Of a stretch of 12,043 nucleotides of DNA, positions 1-7,458 are shown piece by piece. The stretch is from DAOVQB01 sp023128935 (GTDB lineage Bacteria > Eisenbacteria > RBG-16-71-46 > CAIMUX01 > WJJG01): assembly GCA_030628905.1 (NCBI GenBank), contig DAOVQB010000138.1:1-12043 (forward strand). The letters are read 5' to 3'. Each line of letters opens with the position of its first letter. The first letter of the stretch is position 1. Under the pieces are notes generated by a model. It worked only from the letters and a program-made list of their open reading frames with translations. It did no database searches and had not been told where the DNA came from. The position numbers were made by a program, and so were the translations under genes.

Positions 1-1
1 A

Positions 2-202
2 ATGAGTACGAGGACGGCTGCTCCCGAGGGACTTCCGGCTCAGATGGCGGAGAACCTGCGAGCGACCGGTCTGGGCGAATCCGCCGGCCGAGAGGTCAAG
101 ATCGTGGTCGACCGCAGGTTCAGCGCTTCGGAGATGAAGGCGGTGCTCGATTGGCTCGAAGAGCTGGCCGCGAAGATTGAGGAGCACGGGCTGGCGGAGT
201 AG
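2..202 (+). CDS. Small hypothetical protein (66 aa), possibly the tail of a longer gene
   Basis: I do not recognise this protein. It is short and soluble, with no membrane segment. The C-terminal half (about residues 40-66) is rich in Glu, Leu and Ala and looks like an amphipathic helix, with the stretch SEMKAVLDWLEELAAKIEEH. The ATG lies at the second base of the window, so I cannot see a ribosome binding site, and the frame may continue upstream of position 1; the true product could be longer. It stops 41 bases before the HNH-like fragment on the same strand. A small partner or antitoxin-like protein is possible from size alone, but nothing in the sequence shows that. Confidence 0.4.
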   Translation: MSTRTAAPEGLPAQMAENLRATGLGESAGREVKIVVDRRFSASEMKAVLDWLEELAAKIEEHGLAE

Positions 203-243
203 CAGGTTGTGTTCGAGCGTGCGTTCGGGAGGCGTCACCTGCC

Positions 244-501
244 GTGGACTTCTACGTCGGGGTTACTGACAATAAGTGGTACGAGTACCTGGCAGCGCTG
301 GATACAGACGAGGTCAACTTCTGGCATCCGAGCGGTCGTGGATTCCAGCCGATCCCCGTGGGGGCGCCGTTCCTCTTCAAGCTCCACTCGCCAGCGTCGA
401 GGGGTAGGCCTCAACGAGCGGTACGGGGAACGGTGCACGGTGAAGGAGATGCCCCATGGAGACCACCGAGAAGATCGTCGAAGCGTACGTCCGCTATGTG
501 A
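244..501 (+). pseudogene. Truncated HNH-type restriction endonuclease-like gene (N-terminal ~50 codons only)
   Basis: Translation begins at a GTG preceded by GGGAGG (226-231), a reasonable ribosome binding site. Residues 1-50 (to about position 393) carry the N-terminal signature I associate with putative HNH restriction endonucleases: MDFYVGVTDNKWY, then DEVNFW, then PFLFKLHSP. In that family, as I remember it, this region is followed by an NFI-GGGFF type segment and, near the C-terminus, by the HNH site in a protein of roughly 280-300 residues. Here the match stops after LHSP. The remaining frame is arginine- and proline-rich, resembles nothing, and overlaps the next gene. No HNH residues are present, so the product cannot be an active nuclease. 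A deletion that joined the gene front to the leader of the following gene is the simplest reading. The family call rests on memory. Confidence 0.55.
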
Positions 502-986
502 AAGGCTGGTTCACCCTTCCGAACATCAAGTGCGAAGGGCAATACGAGATCGATCTTCTCGCTGTGGATTCTTCCAAGACGAGGGGGCTGCGTCGCTATC
601 ACATCGAGAGCGGCATCTCGATCTCCGGGTCCTATTCGCAACTCACCAAGAAGCCGTATTCGGCTAAGGATCTCAAGAAGCGCCTGAAGTAGGCAAGTCA
701 GAGAAGAACACTGGATTACTTCACGAAGCGGAAGTTCGGCGCTCCATCAGTGCGGAGGAAACTGAGGGAGTATGCGTTTGTGCCCGGAAACTACGCGAAG
801 ATCATCGTATCGTGGGGTTGGAGAAATGACGTTCCGGCCGCCGCTCGGCGCGCAGGAGTGGAGCTCTGGGACATCCGGGACATCCTGGAGGAGATCGCTG
901 AACGATCCCGAGAAGGGCGCACCTATTTCACCGATGATACGATGAGGGCGCTCCAGCTGATGGCCAAGGGTACGAAGCAGGGATGA
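456..986 (+). pseudogene. Nuclease-like gene (~176 codons) interrupted by an in-frame TAG at 690-692
   Basis: The ATG at 456 follows a strong AAGGAG (about 441-446). The first 78 codons end at TAG (690-692), but the same frame stays open to the TGA at 984-986. The part after the stop (from GCA at 693) reads as ordinary protein: RRTLDYFTKRKFGAPSV, then GNYAKIIVSWGW, then GVELWDIRDILEEIAE. I remember full-length homologues of about 175 residues spanning both halves. GQYEIDLLAVD (residues about 28-38) followed by YHIESG (about 49-54) gives the acidic D...E spacing of a PD-(D/E)XK-like fold, which is an inference. A single C-to-T change (CAG to TAG, Gln to stop) explains the break: the codons around it, AAG TAG GCA, fit an ancestral K-Q-A. 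As it stands the gene gives a 78-residue fragment unless TAG is suppressed. A start at 750 could make a separate 78-residue C-terminal piece, but I see no convincing ribosome binding site for it. Confidence 0.65.
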
Positions 987-1072
987 GATCCATCGGAGGG
1001 TGGCACTCCAACGATGTCGGCGGTTCGGGCGGTCTGAGTCGGTCGCTGTGGGCTCGGTCACCTGGGTTGGGT

Positions 1073-4000
1073 CTACCCCTCATCCTCCCCCGTCAACACA
1101 TACTCGAACCGGTCGCATTCCTTCGCCAGCATCTCTACGTAGAACCGCAGCTCTTCGGGGGCCATGGTCGCGATGGGCTGTTCCACGATGCCCACAAGTC
1201 GATCGCGCTTGTCGAATCCAAAGGCCACCAGCTCCTTCTCAGCGTTCTTGCGCCACGCACGGTAGGCGAGGCGCCGCCAATGGGCATTGTTGCGTGTCAC
1301 GAAGGTTGTGCCGACAACCATGGATCGCAGCAAACAGATATCGCCGCGGCGACCAACCTCGACCCGCTGCCACCGGTCCGCGCGGCCAAGCTTCACCTCG
1401 ATGGTACCGTCACTCCGCTCCCACTGCGCCCCGGACTTGATTAGCCGGTCGATCATCCCCAGGATGTCATCCACGTCGTCCGATTCTGGAGCACAGGTGG
1501 GCGTCCCAAGCGGTGATCCCTGCGTGTCCTCGTCGCCATAGCCGTCTAGTTCCAGAGCCGACCGAAGTGCCGCAGCCGCGCACACGACGCGTGACACCAG
1601 AGTCTCTACCTCGTCCGGGTCTGTCATGCCGGGGTCGAACAGGATATCCCCCTCAACGCTGATCATGTCCTCGCGAGCACGTTCACTTCGGCGCACACAG
1701 ACCTTCACCTGCCCAAGTTCCTGCTGGAGAACGTAGAGCCGATCCAGGGCCTCGTTGTCCTGAAGCAGATCCAGCTTGCCCACGTGGCTCGTGCATCGCA
1801 GGAGGGTGGCTTCCCCCGACGCCTGCGAACGCAGCTCCAGGTGGAACTGCTTCTTGCGTGTGTCGCCCCCCAGCTCTTTCCAAAGTCCGATCCGCGAATC
1901 CACCAGATGGGCCGTCCCCGTGAAGGAGTAGGGCCGTGCATCGCGTCGTGAATCGATCGCGTAGCGATCAAGGGATCCTTCCCACAGCCTGTCGAGATGC
2001 TGCTCCAGAACGTCGACCTGCGGCAGCTGTACGCCCGTGGCTGTCAGCTTCCCCTTTAACCAGGACTCCTCGATCGGGAAGGCTGACTCCAGGGGACCCT
2101 CTACGGGGGGAATCAGCTCCAGTTCCTCCAGTGCCTCTCGCGCTGCGTCGATCCGGCTGCCCCGATCCTCCACTTGCCCGACCGTCTTGGTGATGAGGCG
2201 CAAGAAGCGATTGAGTCTTCGCAGCACTCGCCGCACCTGGAAAACCTCGACCGTGTCCTGCAGATGGGGGTAGTGGACCTGCAGCCACTCCGAGGGATGC
2301 GGCACAGTGGGAGATCCATCGAGCTTCCGTTGCACTAGGCTACCGATCCGATCCACCCGTCCGGTGCGCTGCTCCATCGCAGACGGAGTCCACGAGATCC
2401 CGTAGTGGATGACACGCTGGCAGAAGGTATGCAGATCTTCCCCCTCCTGCAGCACGTCGGTCGTGATCAGCACCACCGGGAATCCCGGCATGCGGAACTG
2501 CCGCACGAGTCTCTTGTTGACTCCGCCCGACATATGTCCGATCGGAACCTGCCGTTGCAGCGTGGCCCCGTAGAGTGCGGCTAGATCATGAAGCGCCGCA
2601 TTCGGGACGTCGGGGAAGTTCACTGCCAGGATGAGATCGAAATTCTTGGCTGCTGCCGAGAGTTCGCGATACGCATCAAATCCGGGCTCGCGCGATTGCC
2701 GATCCAGCAGCTCCACGAACCTCCGGGCCAGGTCTGCATCCGACCGATCCATATCCGTTTGGGTGCTCAGGGCAAAGGAGTCGAGCGGGCTCATCGCCAG
2801 ACAGTAAAGATCGACGTACGCTAGTCCCAGGCGAGCCATGCCGCTGAGCAGCTCCCGGCGCTGTTCGCGGCGTCGGAATCGCGTGCGGAAGTCGGGAGAC
2901 TTCTCATCAGGCCACAGCGCCTCCCGGAGCGGCTCTCGCTTCACTAGCTCCGTGATGAAGGTCGTGATGCCCATGCCATCCTCCGGGGGCGGGAACCCGG
3001 CCGGCGGTTCTTGCTCTTGTCCGTGTATTGCCAGCCCCGGATGCCGCTCCTGGAGCACGATCTGCGCTCGCTCGCCCAGCTCTCCCTTGCAGCCGGACAA
3101 GGTTTCGAGAGCCGCTGCTTGGTAACACTCGAACACGTAGAGTCGCGGGTAGCCTGTGGCCTGTTGCGTGCGCTTCTGGAAGTGCCAGTAGGCGCGGCGG
3201 CGGAGCACCGGCAGCAAGTCCTCTGGAGTCCGCCCCACTGCTTCGCACAAGGCTGAGATGGATCGCTCCGGCCTGCCCAGCAGCCATGCGACGTGGTCGT
3301 CTTCGAAGAGGGTGGCGTACACAGCCGCCGTGCTCGAGAGGCGGTTCTTCTGGAACGCGGCACCGGAGAGATACCCTTCCGGGCCCTTGCCGCGAAAGAA
3401 CCACGCGAAGAACGTCTCGGCACTTCCCTCGTCATCGTCGTCGACCCTGCGCCGCTCTTGGAGCAGCTCTTTGGGGTCACGTTCGCGGTGATCCGTTTCC
3501 AGTGGCTCGAATCGCTCGTCGGGCCTGCTCTTGCGCTCCCGTTCGTAGAGGTCGAAAAGTTGTGCGAGATCTCCGCCTAAACGGGGAAGCGTTTCCTCCA
3601 TGCGCTGCCTGATCCACCGATCGAATATCGCATCCAGCTTCGCTGCCAGCTCGCGCACGGTTGCCACGCGGCGGACGAAGACGAGCGTCTTCTCGCCGGA
3701 ATCGATCGTTCCGCCGAGTGCCCGCGCGGTCGAGTCGAGCTTCGGATGTGGTAGCGTCGCGCCGAATCGATCGCGGTAGGAGTCAACGACCTGTGCAATG
3801 GCGGTCGTGTCGATTCCCTGGCGTTCAGCAAATGTCGCTTGCTGCTTGCCGTCGAACTTCGGCTCGTCTCCTCCCTCCTCTCCTTCTTCGCGTTCTGCTT
3901 CTTCCTGCTCGGCCTTGCGCCTCGCCCGGTTCTTGCGGGTGGTCTCGACGCTTTCCAGGAAGCTCTCGAAGGAAGAAAGCATCCCGATCTGGAAGCTGTT

Positions 4001-5206
4001 GTTGAACCTCTCGTTCTGCAGGATCTCTGCGACCTTCTTCTGGATCAGCGCGACGACCAGCCGCTGCTTGGGATCGGCGAGCATCATCGGCTCGTCGTGG
4101 CGCTCGAAGCCGCCCATGCGCCACTCGCGGCGATACATGTTCTTGGTCCACTGCTTGCCGGCGATCCGCAGTCCCGACACGCGGCGCACCATGAGCCGAT
4201 CCATTATGAGTCGCTTCTCGCTTTCGCTGAGTTCGGGGTCGTTGAGGTCGCTAACGCGCAGGTGGGTGTTGTCTTGAGCATCGCGCAGCTTGGCGCGGCC
4301 GAAGCCGAGGATCTCGAACTGACGCTGTACGGCCCCGTACTCCTCCTCGAAGGGGGTGGCCGAGAGGAGCAGGACGCGCTTCGCCCGCGGGCGATACCAG
4401 GGTCTGTCGTCGGAGACCCCTTCGGGGTGGCCGAAGGCAAATCCCAGGATGCGGTTACGGATGCTGCCCTTGGCGCGGAAGCCGTGCTTGAGGTTGTGAC
4501 CCTCGTCGATGACGAGCAGGTCGGCGTCGGGCACGGCGGCATTGAGGGCGCAGCCGAACGCGTCGCGGAACTCCTCGGGGTTCTTGGGGGACAGCGCGTG
4601 TGGGCTCAACCAGGGCAGCAGTCGTCGCAGTTCTCTGCGGAGCCGCCGGCGATTCTCGGGCTGCTTGAGTGCCAGGCTGAAGCTCGTCATGCGCAGGAAG
4701 AAGTCGCGGTCTGCATTGATGAGCGCCTCACGGGCGAAGTCGAGAAGTGATCCGCAGAGGACCGGCTGCCACGCCGGTCCGCCCTGCAGCGACTTGACCC
4801 GGTTGCCGATCGGTTTCCAGTTGCGGCCGACGAAGTTCTGCAGCTCCTTGACCCATTTGCGCTGGATGTTCTCACGCGGAGTGATGACCACGATACGCGC
4901 CCTGGGATCGAAGTAGCGTACGAGGCTCATCACCGCCAAGGCGACGTAGGTCTTGCCCATGCCGACCTCGTCGGCGAGGTAGGCACAACGATTGCGGGCA
5001 AGCATGTTGAAGATTGCGACGCTGCCCTCGAGCTGATCCTCGGCAAAGCCCAGGCGCTTGGTCTCTTTGGTCGGAGCGAAGTCGATCAGCGCGCGGACGA
5101 AGTCGGGGGTGATGGAGGGGAGGGTGGCGTCCTTGCGGGCGGCTGTGGCCTGACCGCCCATCTGCAGCGCCGCCGACCCGCCCGCTGTCGAATCGACCGT
5201 GCTCAC
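1073..5206 (-). CDS. Large SNF2-like superfamily 2 helicase/translocase (1377 aa), last gene of the three-gene operon
   Basis: This is an ATP-driven DNA translocase or helicase of the SNF2-like group. Residues 77-86 (LADEVGMGKT) are the Walker A motif, with motif Ia at about 105-118 (IVVITPRENIQRKW). Residues 231-240 (LVIDEGHNLK) are motif II with DEGH in place of DEAH, and LLLSATPFEEE (about 279-289) is motif III. The second RecA domain shows TLVFVRRVATV (about 505), ITTDVLQEGEDL (about 915, motif V) and EQRTGRVDRIGS (about 950, motif VI). Roughly 400 residues separate motifs IV and V, much more than in a minimal SNF2 core. A Glu/Lys/Arg-rich stretch near 425-455 looks like a charged coiled coil, and about 400 further residues follow motif VI with no domain I recognise. 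The GTG start (5206-5204) overlaps the TGA of the upstream PLD gene as GTGA, with GAGGAG about 8 bases before it, so the two are translationally coupled. All key helicase motifs are present and it looks functional. The nucleic-acid substrate is unknown; a role in phage or plasmid defence is inferred from context. Confidence 0.85.
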   Translation of the reverse strand: MSTVDSTAGGSAALQMGGQATAARKDATLPSITPDFVRALIDFAPTKETKRLGFAEDQLEGSVAIFNMLARNRCAYLADEVGMGKTYVALAVMSLVRYFDPRARIVVITPRENIQRKWVKELQNFVGRNWKPIGNRVKSLQGGPAWQPVLCGSLLDFAREALINADRDFFLRMTSFSLALKQPENRRRLRRELRRLLPWLSPHALSPKNPEEFRDAFGCALNAAVPDADLLVIDEGHNLKHGFRAKGSIRNRILGFAFGHPEGVSDDRPWYRPRAKRVLLLSATPFEEEYGAVQRQFEILGFGRAKLRDAQDNTHLRVSDLNDPELSESEKRLIMDRLMVRRVSGLRIAGKQWTKNMYRREWRMGGFERHDEPMMLADPKQRLVVALIQKKVAEILQNERFNNSFQIGMLSSFESFLESVETTRKNRARRKAEQEEAEREEGEEGGDEPKFDGKQQATFAERQGIDTTAIAQVVDSYRDRFGATLPHPKLDSTARALGGTIDSGEKTLVFVRRVATVRELAAKLDAIFDRWIRQRMEETLPRLGGDLAQLFDLYERERKSRPDERFEPLETDHRERDPKELLQERRRVDDDDEGSAETFFAWFFRGKGPEGYLSGAAFQKNRLSSTAAVYATLFEDDHVAWLLGRPERSISALCEAVGRTPEDLLPVLRRRAYWHFQKRTQQATGYPRLYVFECYQAAALETLSGCKGELGERAQIVLQERHPGLAIHGQEQEPPAGFPPPEDGMGITTFITELVKREPLREALWPDEKSPDFRTRFRRREQRRELLSGMARLGLAYVDLYCLAMSPLDSFALSTQTDMDRSDADLARRFVELLDRQSREPGFDAYRELSAAAKNFDLILAVNFPDVPNAALHDLAALYGATLQRQVPIGHMSGGVNKRLVRQFRMPGFPVVLITTDVLQEGEDLHTFCQRVIHYGISWTPSAMEQRTGRVDRIGSLVQRKLDGSPTVPHPSEWLQVHYPHLQDTVEVFQVRRVLRRLNRFLRLITKTVGQVEDRGSRIDAAREALEELELIPPVEGPLESAFPIEESWLKGKLTATGVQLPQVDVLEQHLDRLWEGSLDRYAIDSRRDARPYSFTGTAHLVDSRIGLWKELGGDTRKKQFHLELRSQASGEATLLRCTSHVGKLDLLQDNEALDRLYVLQQELGQVKVCVRRSERAREDMISVEGDILFDPGMTDPDEVETLVSRVVCAAAALRSALELDGYGDEDTQGSPLGTPTCAPESDDVDDILGMIDRLIKSGAQWERSDGTIEVKLGRADRWQRVEVGRRGDICLLRSMVVGTTFVTRNNAHWRRLAYRAWRKNAEKELVAFGFDKRDRLVGIVEQPIATMAPEELRFYVEMLAKECDRFEYVLTGEDEG

Positions 5207-7296
5207 TGCTCGTTCTCCTCGACGGTTACCGGCTTCAGGAATGCATCCTCGTACCAGTCGATGAACTGCTGGCCGCCCGCGATCTCGGCGATCGGGAGCC
5301 GCGCTCGCACTTCGCTGAGCCTATCGAGGAGTGTGTTCAGCCGTTCGGCCTGCTTCTTGCGCTCGCTGAAGAAGGTTGGATGCTCCTTTGCCAGGAGATC
5401 GCGCGTCTGCCGGGCACATAGAAAGGTCACGTAGCGAATGATCGGATCTTCCCTCTCGCGGCTGCGCGACTCCTCCAGCAGGGAGGGTAGGGAGTCGTAC
5501 TTGGCGCCCAGGAGGCGTGCTTCGGCTGCGCGCTCGCGCCCCTCCTCGATCGCCTGGCTGGTATGGCGGCGTAGACAACCGAAGGCATGATAGATGCCCG
5601 CGAAGCGGTCGAAGATGGTGTGGCGGGAGACGAGCTTCTCTCGGATGTAGAGCGGGATGCCCTGATCGGTGACATCCGTTCCGATGCGCTGCTCGATGAA
5701 CACGGCCCGCTGCTCCGGCGTCAGGAGCGACCAGTACTCCAGGATCTCCTCGGGGGTGAGCTGGGCGAGGAGCGAGGGGCGATGGGCCATATTCTCCTCA
5801 CGCACCAGGACTCGCCAAGATCCCTTGGCGTGCTTGATCAGAAGGAAGCTGGTTGAGGGCAGGATGTCTTTGACCTCCTTGGCTGCGTCTTCCGAGCACG
5901 GGATCCACTTGCCTCTTCTCGGCTGGGGCACACGGAAGAGCGTGCCACCGGTCGTGTCACAGATCTCGAAGCCTCCCGGCGCCGGATCGATCAGCCGGTA
6001 CGACAGCTCGCCGGAGGCCCAGTCGAACCGCAGGCTGAGATTCAGCGCAGCGGGCTGTAGCCCATCTTCCTCCTTGGGGGTCGTGTCGGCGAACGTCTCG
6101 GGCTCATCGTCACTGCACTGGAGCCACCATCTACGCGGGAAGCCGAGATCGCTTACGTCCACCAGGAAGGCGGCTTCCAGGTTGCCTGCATCAGCGCGGC
6201 TGTGGGCTGCTTCCGTCAGATTGGGAGATCCGATGAGGAGGATATCGCCGCCATCACGGCTCCACAGCCGGTAGACCTTGGCGTGGACTCGGCGGGGCGG
6301 CAGCTTTGCCGAGGTGCAATCGGGGCTCCGTGAAGTGATCTCCGGCGCAAGATCGGCCCAGTGGGCGAACTCCTCGACGGCTTTGAAGGTCTTCGCGGTC
6401 ACCTGCGCGGTGCCGTCGAGATCTCGCGGCAGGAAGACTCGCGTCTCGCGCGGCTCGAGGGTGTCGACGAGGTCCACCAGGGGGCCGGCCCCGTGCGGGT
6501 CGAAGTAGGGTGAGATGACCTCGAGGTTCCAGTCGACGTAGAGTCGCAGATCGCCGAGCCACTCGGCGAGCGGAAGGCGCTTCTGCCCGCAGAAGATGCG
6601 AGTGTGGTATCGGCTGCTGGATCTTGCCTTCGTGAAGCGACGCCGGACGGTGCGATCCCGGATGAATTGCCGAGTCGTCCGCAGGGCAACCTGATCCTCT
6701 CCCGTGTCAGCGCTGTCCGAGATGCGTCTCAGCAGCTCCAGCAGGTCGCGTCGGAATGGACAGCGGCGGGGACGAGAGCGCTCGCCGATCCGCACGTCCC
6801 GCCAGTCCTGGTCCTTCAGCTCGGTGATGTGGCCACACTCGACATTCTCCCACCAGCCGGCGCGTGTGAGGTTCGCCGAGAAGATGCCGACGATGAGGCT
6901 GGGGTAGGACTCCGGGTAGTCGTCTTCTGCCTCGGCGCCGGTGGGGTCGTCGACCAGGAGTAGGGCGATCTTTGGGTGGAAGCAGCCCGTTGCCCGGCCG
7001 ATGTCGATGCGCCGGTAATCGAGCTGTGCCGGTTCAGCGTCCTGCGCCAGTGCGCTCCGGTCGTAGTAGACAGCGATCTCTTCAAGAGACTGCATCGCAT
7101 CCTCGAGTTGGATGCGGCGCACCTTGTCGACCTGGCTGAAGCTCTGGTCGAAGAGCAGGGGCAGCAGGTGCAACTCGAAGAAGCCCGGGTCGAAAGTGAA
7201 GGTCGTGAAGACAGCGGTCCGCACACGGCGTCCCGCGATTGCTTCGCTGAGCTGCTGCGAGAGCACAGCGGCGGGGATACGACCGGCGGCCTTCAC
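5203..7296 (-). CDS. Phospholipase D-family (HKD-like) predicted nuclease, 697 aa, operon gene 2
   Basis: Two PLD-like half-sites are visible. The first is FHPKIALLL (His107, Lys109), followed by FSANLTRAGWWE (139-150). The second is VHAKVYRLW (His338, Lys340), followed by IGSPNLTEAA (355-364) and a Glu near 374. The pattern H-x-K ... S-x-N is the PLD phosphodiesterase signature. In prokaryotic defence contexts such proteins usually cut nucleic acid (examples are DrmC of DISARM and BfiI-type nucleases), so nuclease is preferred over lipase here. There is no signal peptide or membrane segment. The conserved front, AVFTTFTFDPGFFE (28-41), probably starts the fold. Residues 400-697 match nothing I know. 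The GTG start has GGAGGG about 9 bases upstream; the frame stays open further upstream but offers no ATG there. Its stop overlaps the helicase start, implying equimolar synthesis and probably a complex. The aspartate of a strict HKD motif is not obvious at either site, so catalysis needs checking. Confidence 0.8.
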   Translation of the reverse strand: MKAAGRIPAAVLSQQLSEAIAGRRVRTAVFTTFTFDPGFFELHLLPLLFDQSFSQVDKVRRIQLEDAMQSLEEIAVYYDRSALAQDAEPAQLDYRRIDIGRATGCFHPKIALLLVDDPTGAEAEDDYPESYPSLIVGIFSANLTRAGWWENVECGHITELKDQDWRDVRIGERSRPRRCPFRRDLLELLRRISDSADTGEDQVALRTTRQFIRDRTVRRRFTKARSSSRYHTRIFCGQKRLPLAEWLGDLRLYVDWNLEVISPYFDPHGAGPLVDLVDTLEPRETRVFLPRDLDGTAQVTAKTFKAVEEFAHWADLAPEITSRSPDCTSAKLPPRRVHAKVYRLWSRDGGDILLIGSPNLTEAAHSRADAGNLEAAFLVDVSDLGFPRRWWLQCSDDEPETFADTTPKEEDGLQPAALNLSLRFDWASGELSYRLIDPAPGGFEICDTTGGTLFRVPQPRRGKWIPCSEDAAKEVKDILPSTSFLLIKHAKGSWRVLVREENMAHRPSLLAQLTPEEILEYWSLLTPEQRAVFIEQRIGTDVTDQGIPLYIREKLVSRHTIFDRFAGIYHAFGCLRRHTSQAIEEGRERAAEARLLGAKYDSLPSLLEESRSREREDPIIRYVTFLCARQTRDLLAKEHPTFFSERKKQAERLNTLLDRLSEVRARLPIAEIAGGQQFIDWYEDAFLKPVTVEENEQ

Positions 7297-7458
7297 TTGG
7301 CTGCGTCCCTCCGTTGGATGGATGCTCTGCTGAGCTCGGTGGTCGCTGTGCTGCTGCTGGGTGTCATGGTTCTTCGCGGAGCCTCTTATTCGACTTCCCG
7401 AGCCCTTCTGTAGATGCGCCGCCGGTGCTACGATCCCACGGAATCCCCCTCCGCGACA
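7297..7458 (-). other. 162-base gap between operon genes 1 and 2, holding a possible 24-codon coupling ORF
   Basis: No terminator is seen here, so co-transcription remains likely. On the - strand an ATG at 7367-7365 opens 24 codons (starting MTPSSSTATTELSR) and ends at a TGA (7295-7293) that overlaps the GTG start of the PLD gene as GTGA. The same style of overlap joins the PLD gene to the helicase. The upstream ribosome binding site is weak and the peptide resembles nothing, so this may be chance. The PLD reading frame also stays open through this gap without an ATG. Confidence 0.25.

Noticed and set aside
209..667. + strand ORF of 152 codons overlapping the HNH-like fragment
   Set aside because: Its translation is Ser/Arg-rich and covers the regions where two other frames show family-like sequence with ribosome binding sites.
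987..1072. Terminator between the convergent genes
   Set aside because: Only a trivial GGGT/ACCC match near 1066-1077 is present, with no stem of useful length and no T-run.
3839..4750. Long + strand ORF of 303 codons
   Set aside because: It lies wholly antisense to the conserved helicase core motifs, has leucine/valine/glutamate-biased composition typical of antisense frames in GC-rich DNA, and has no ribosome binding site.
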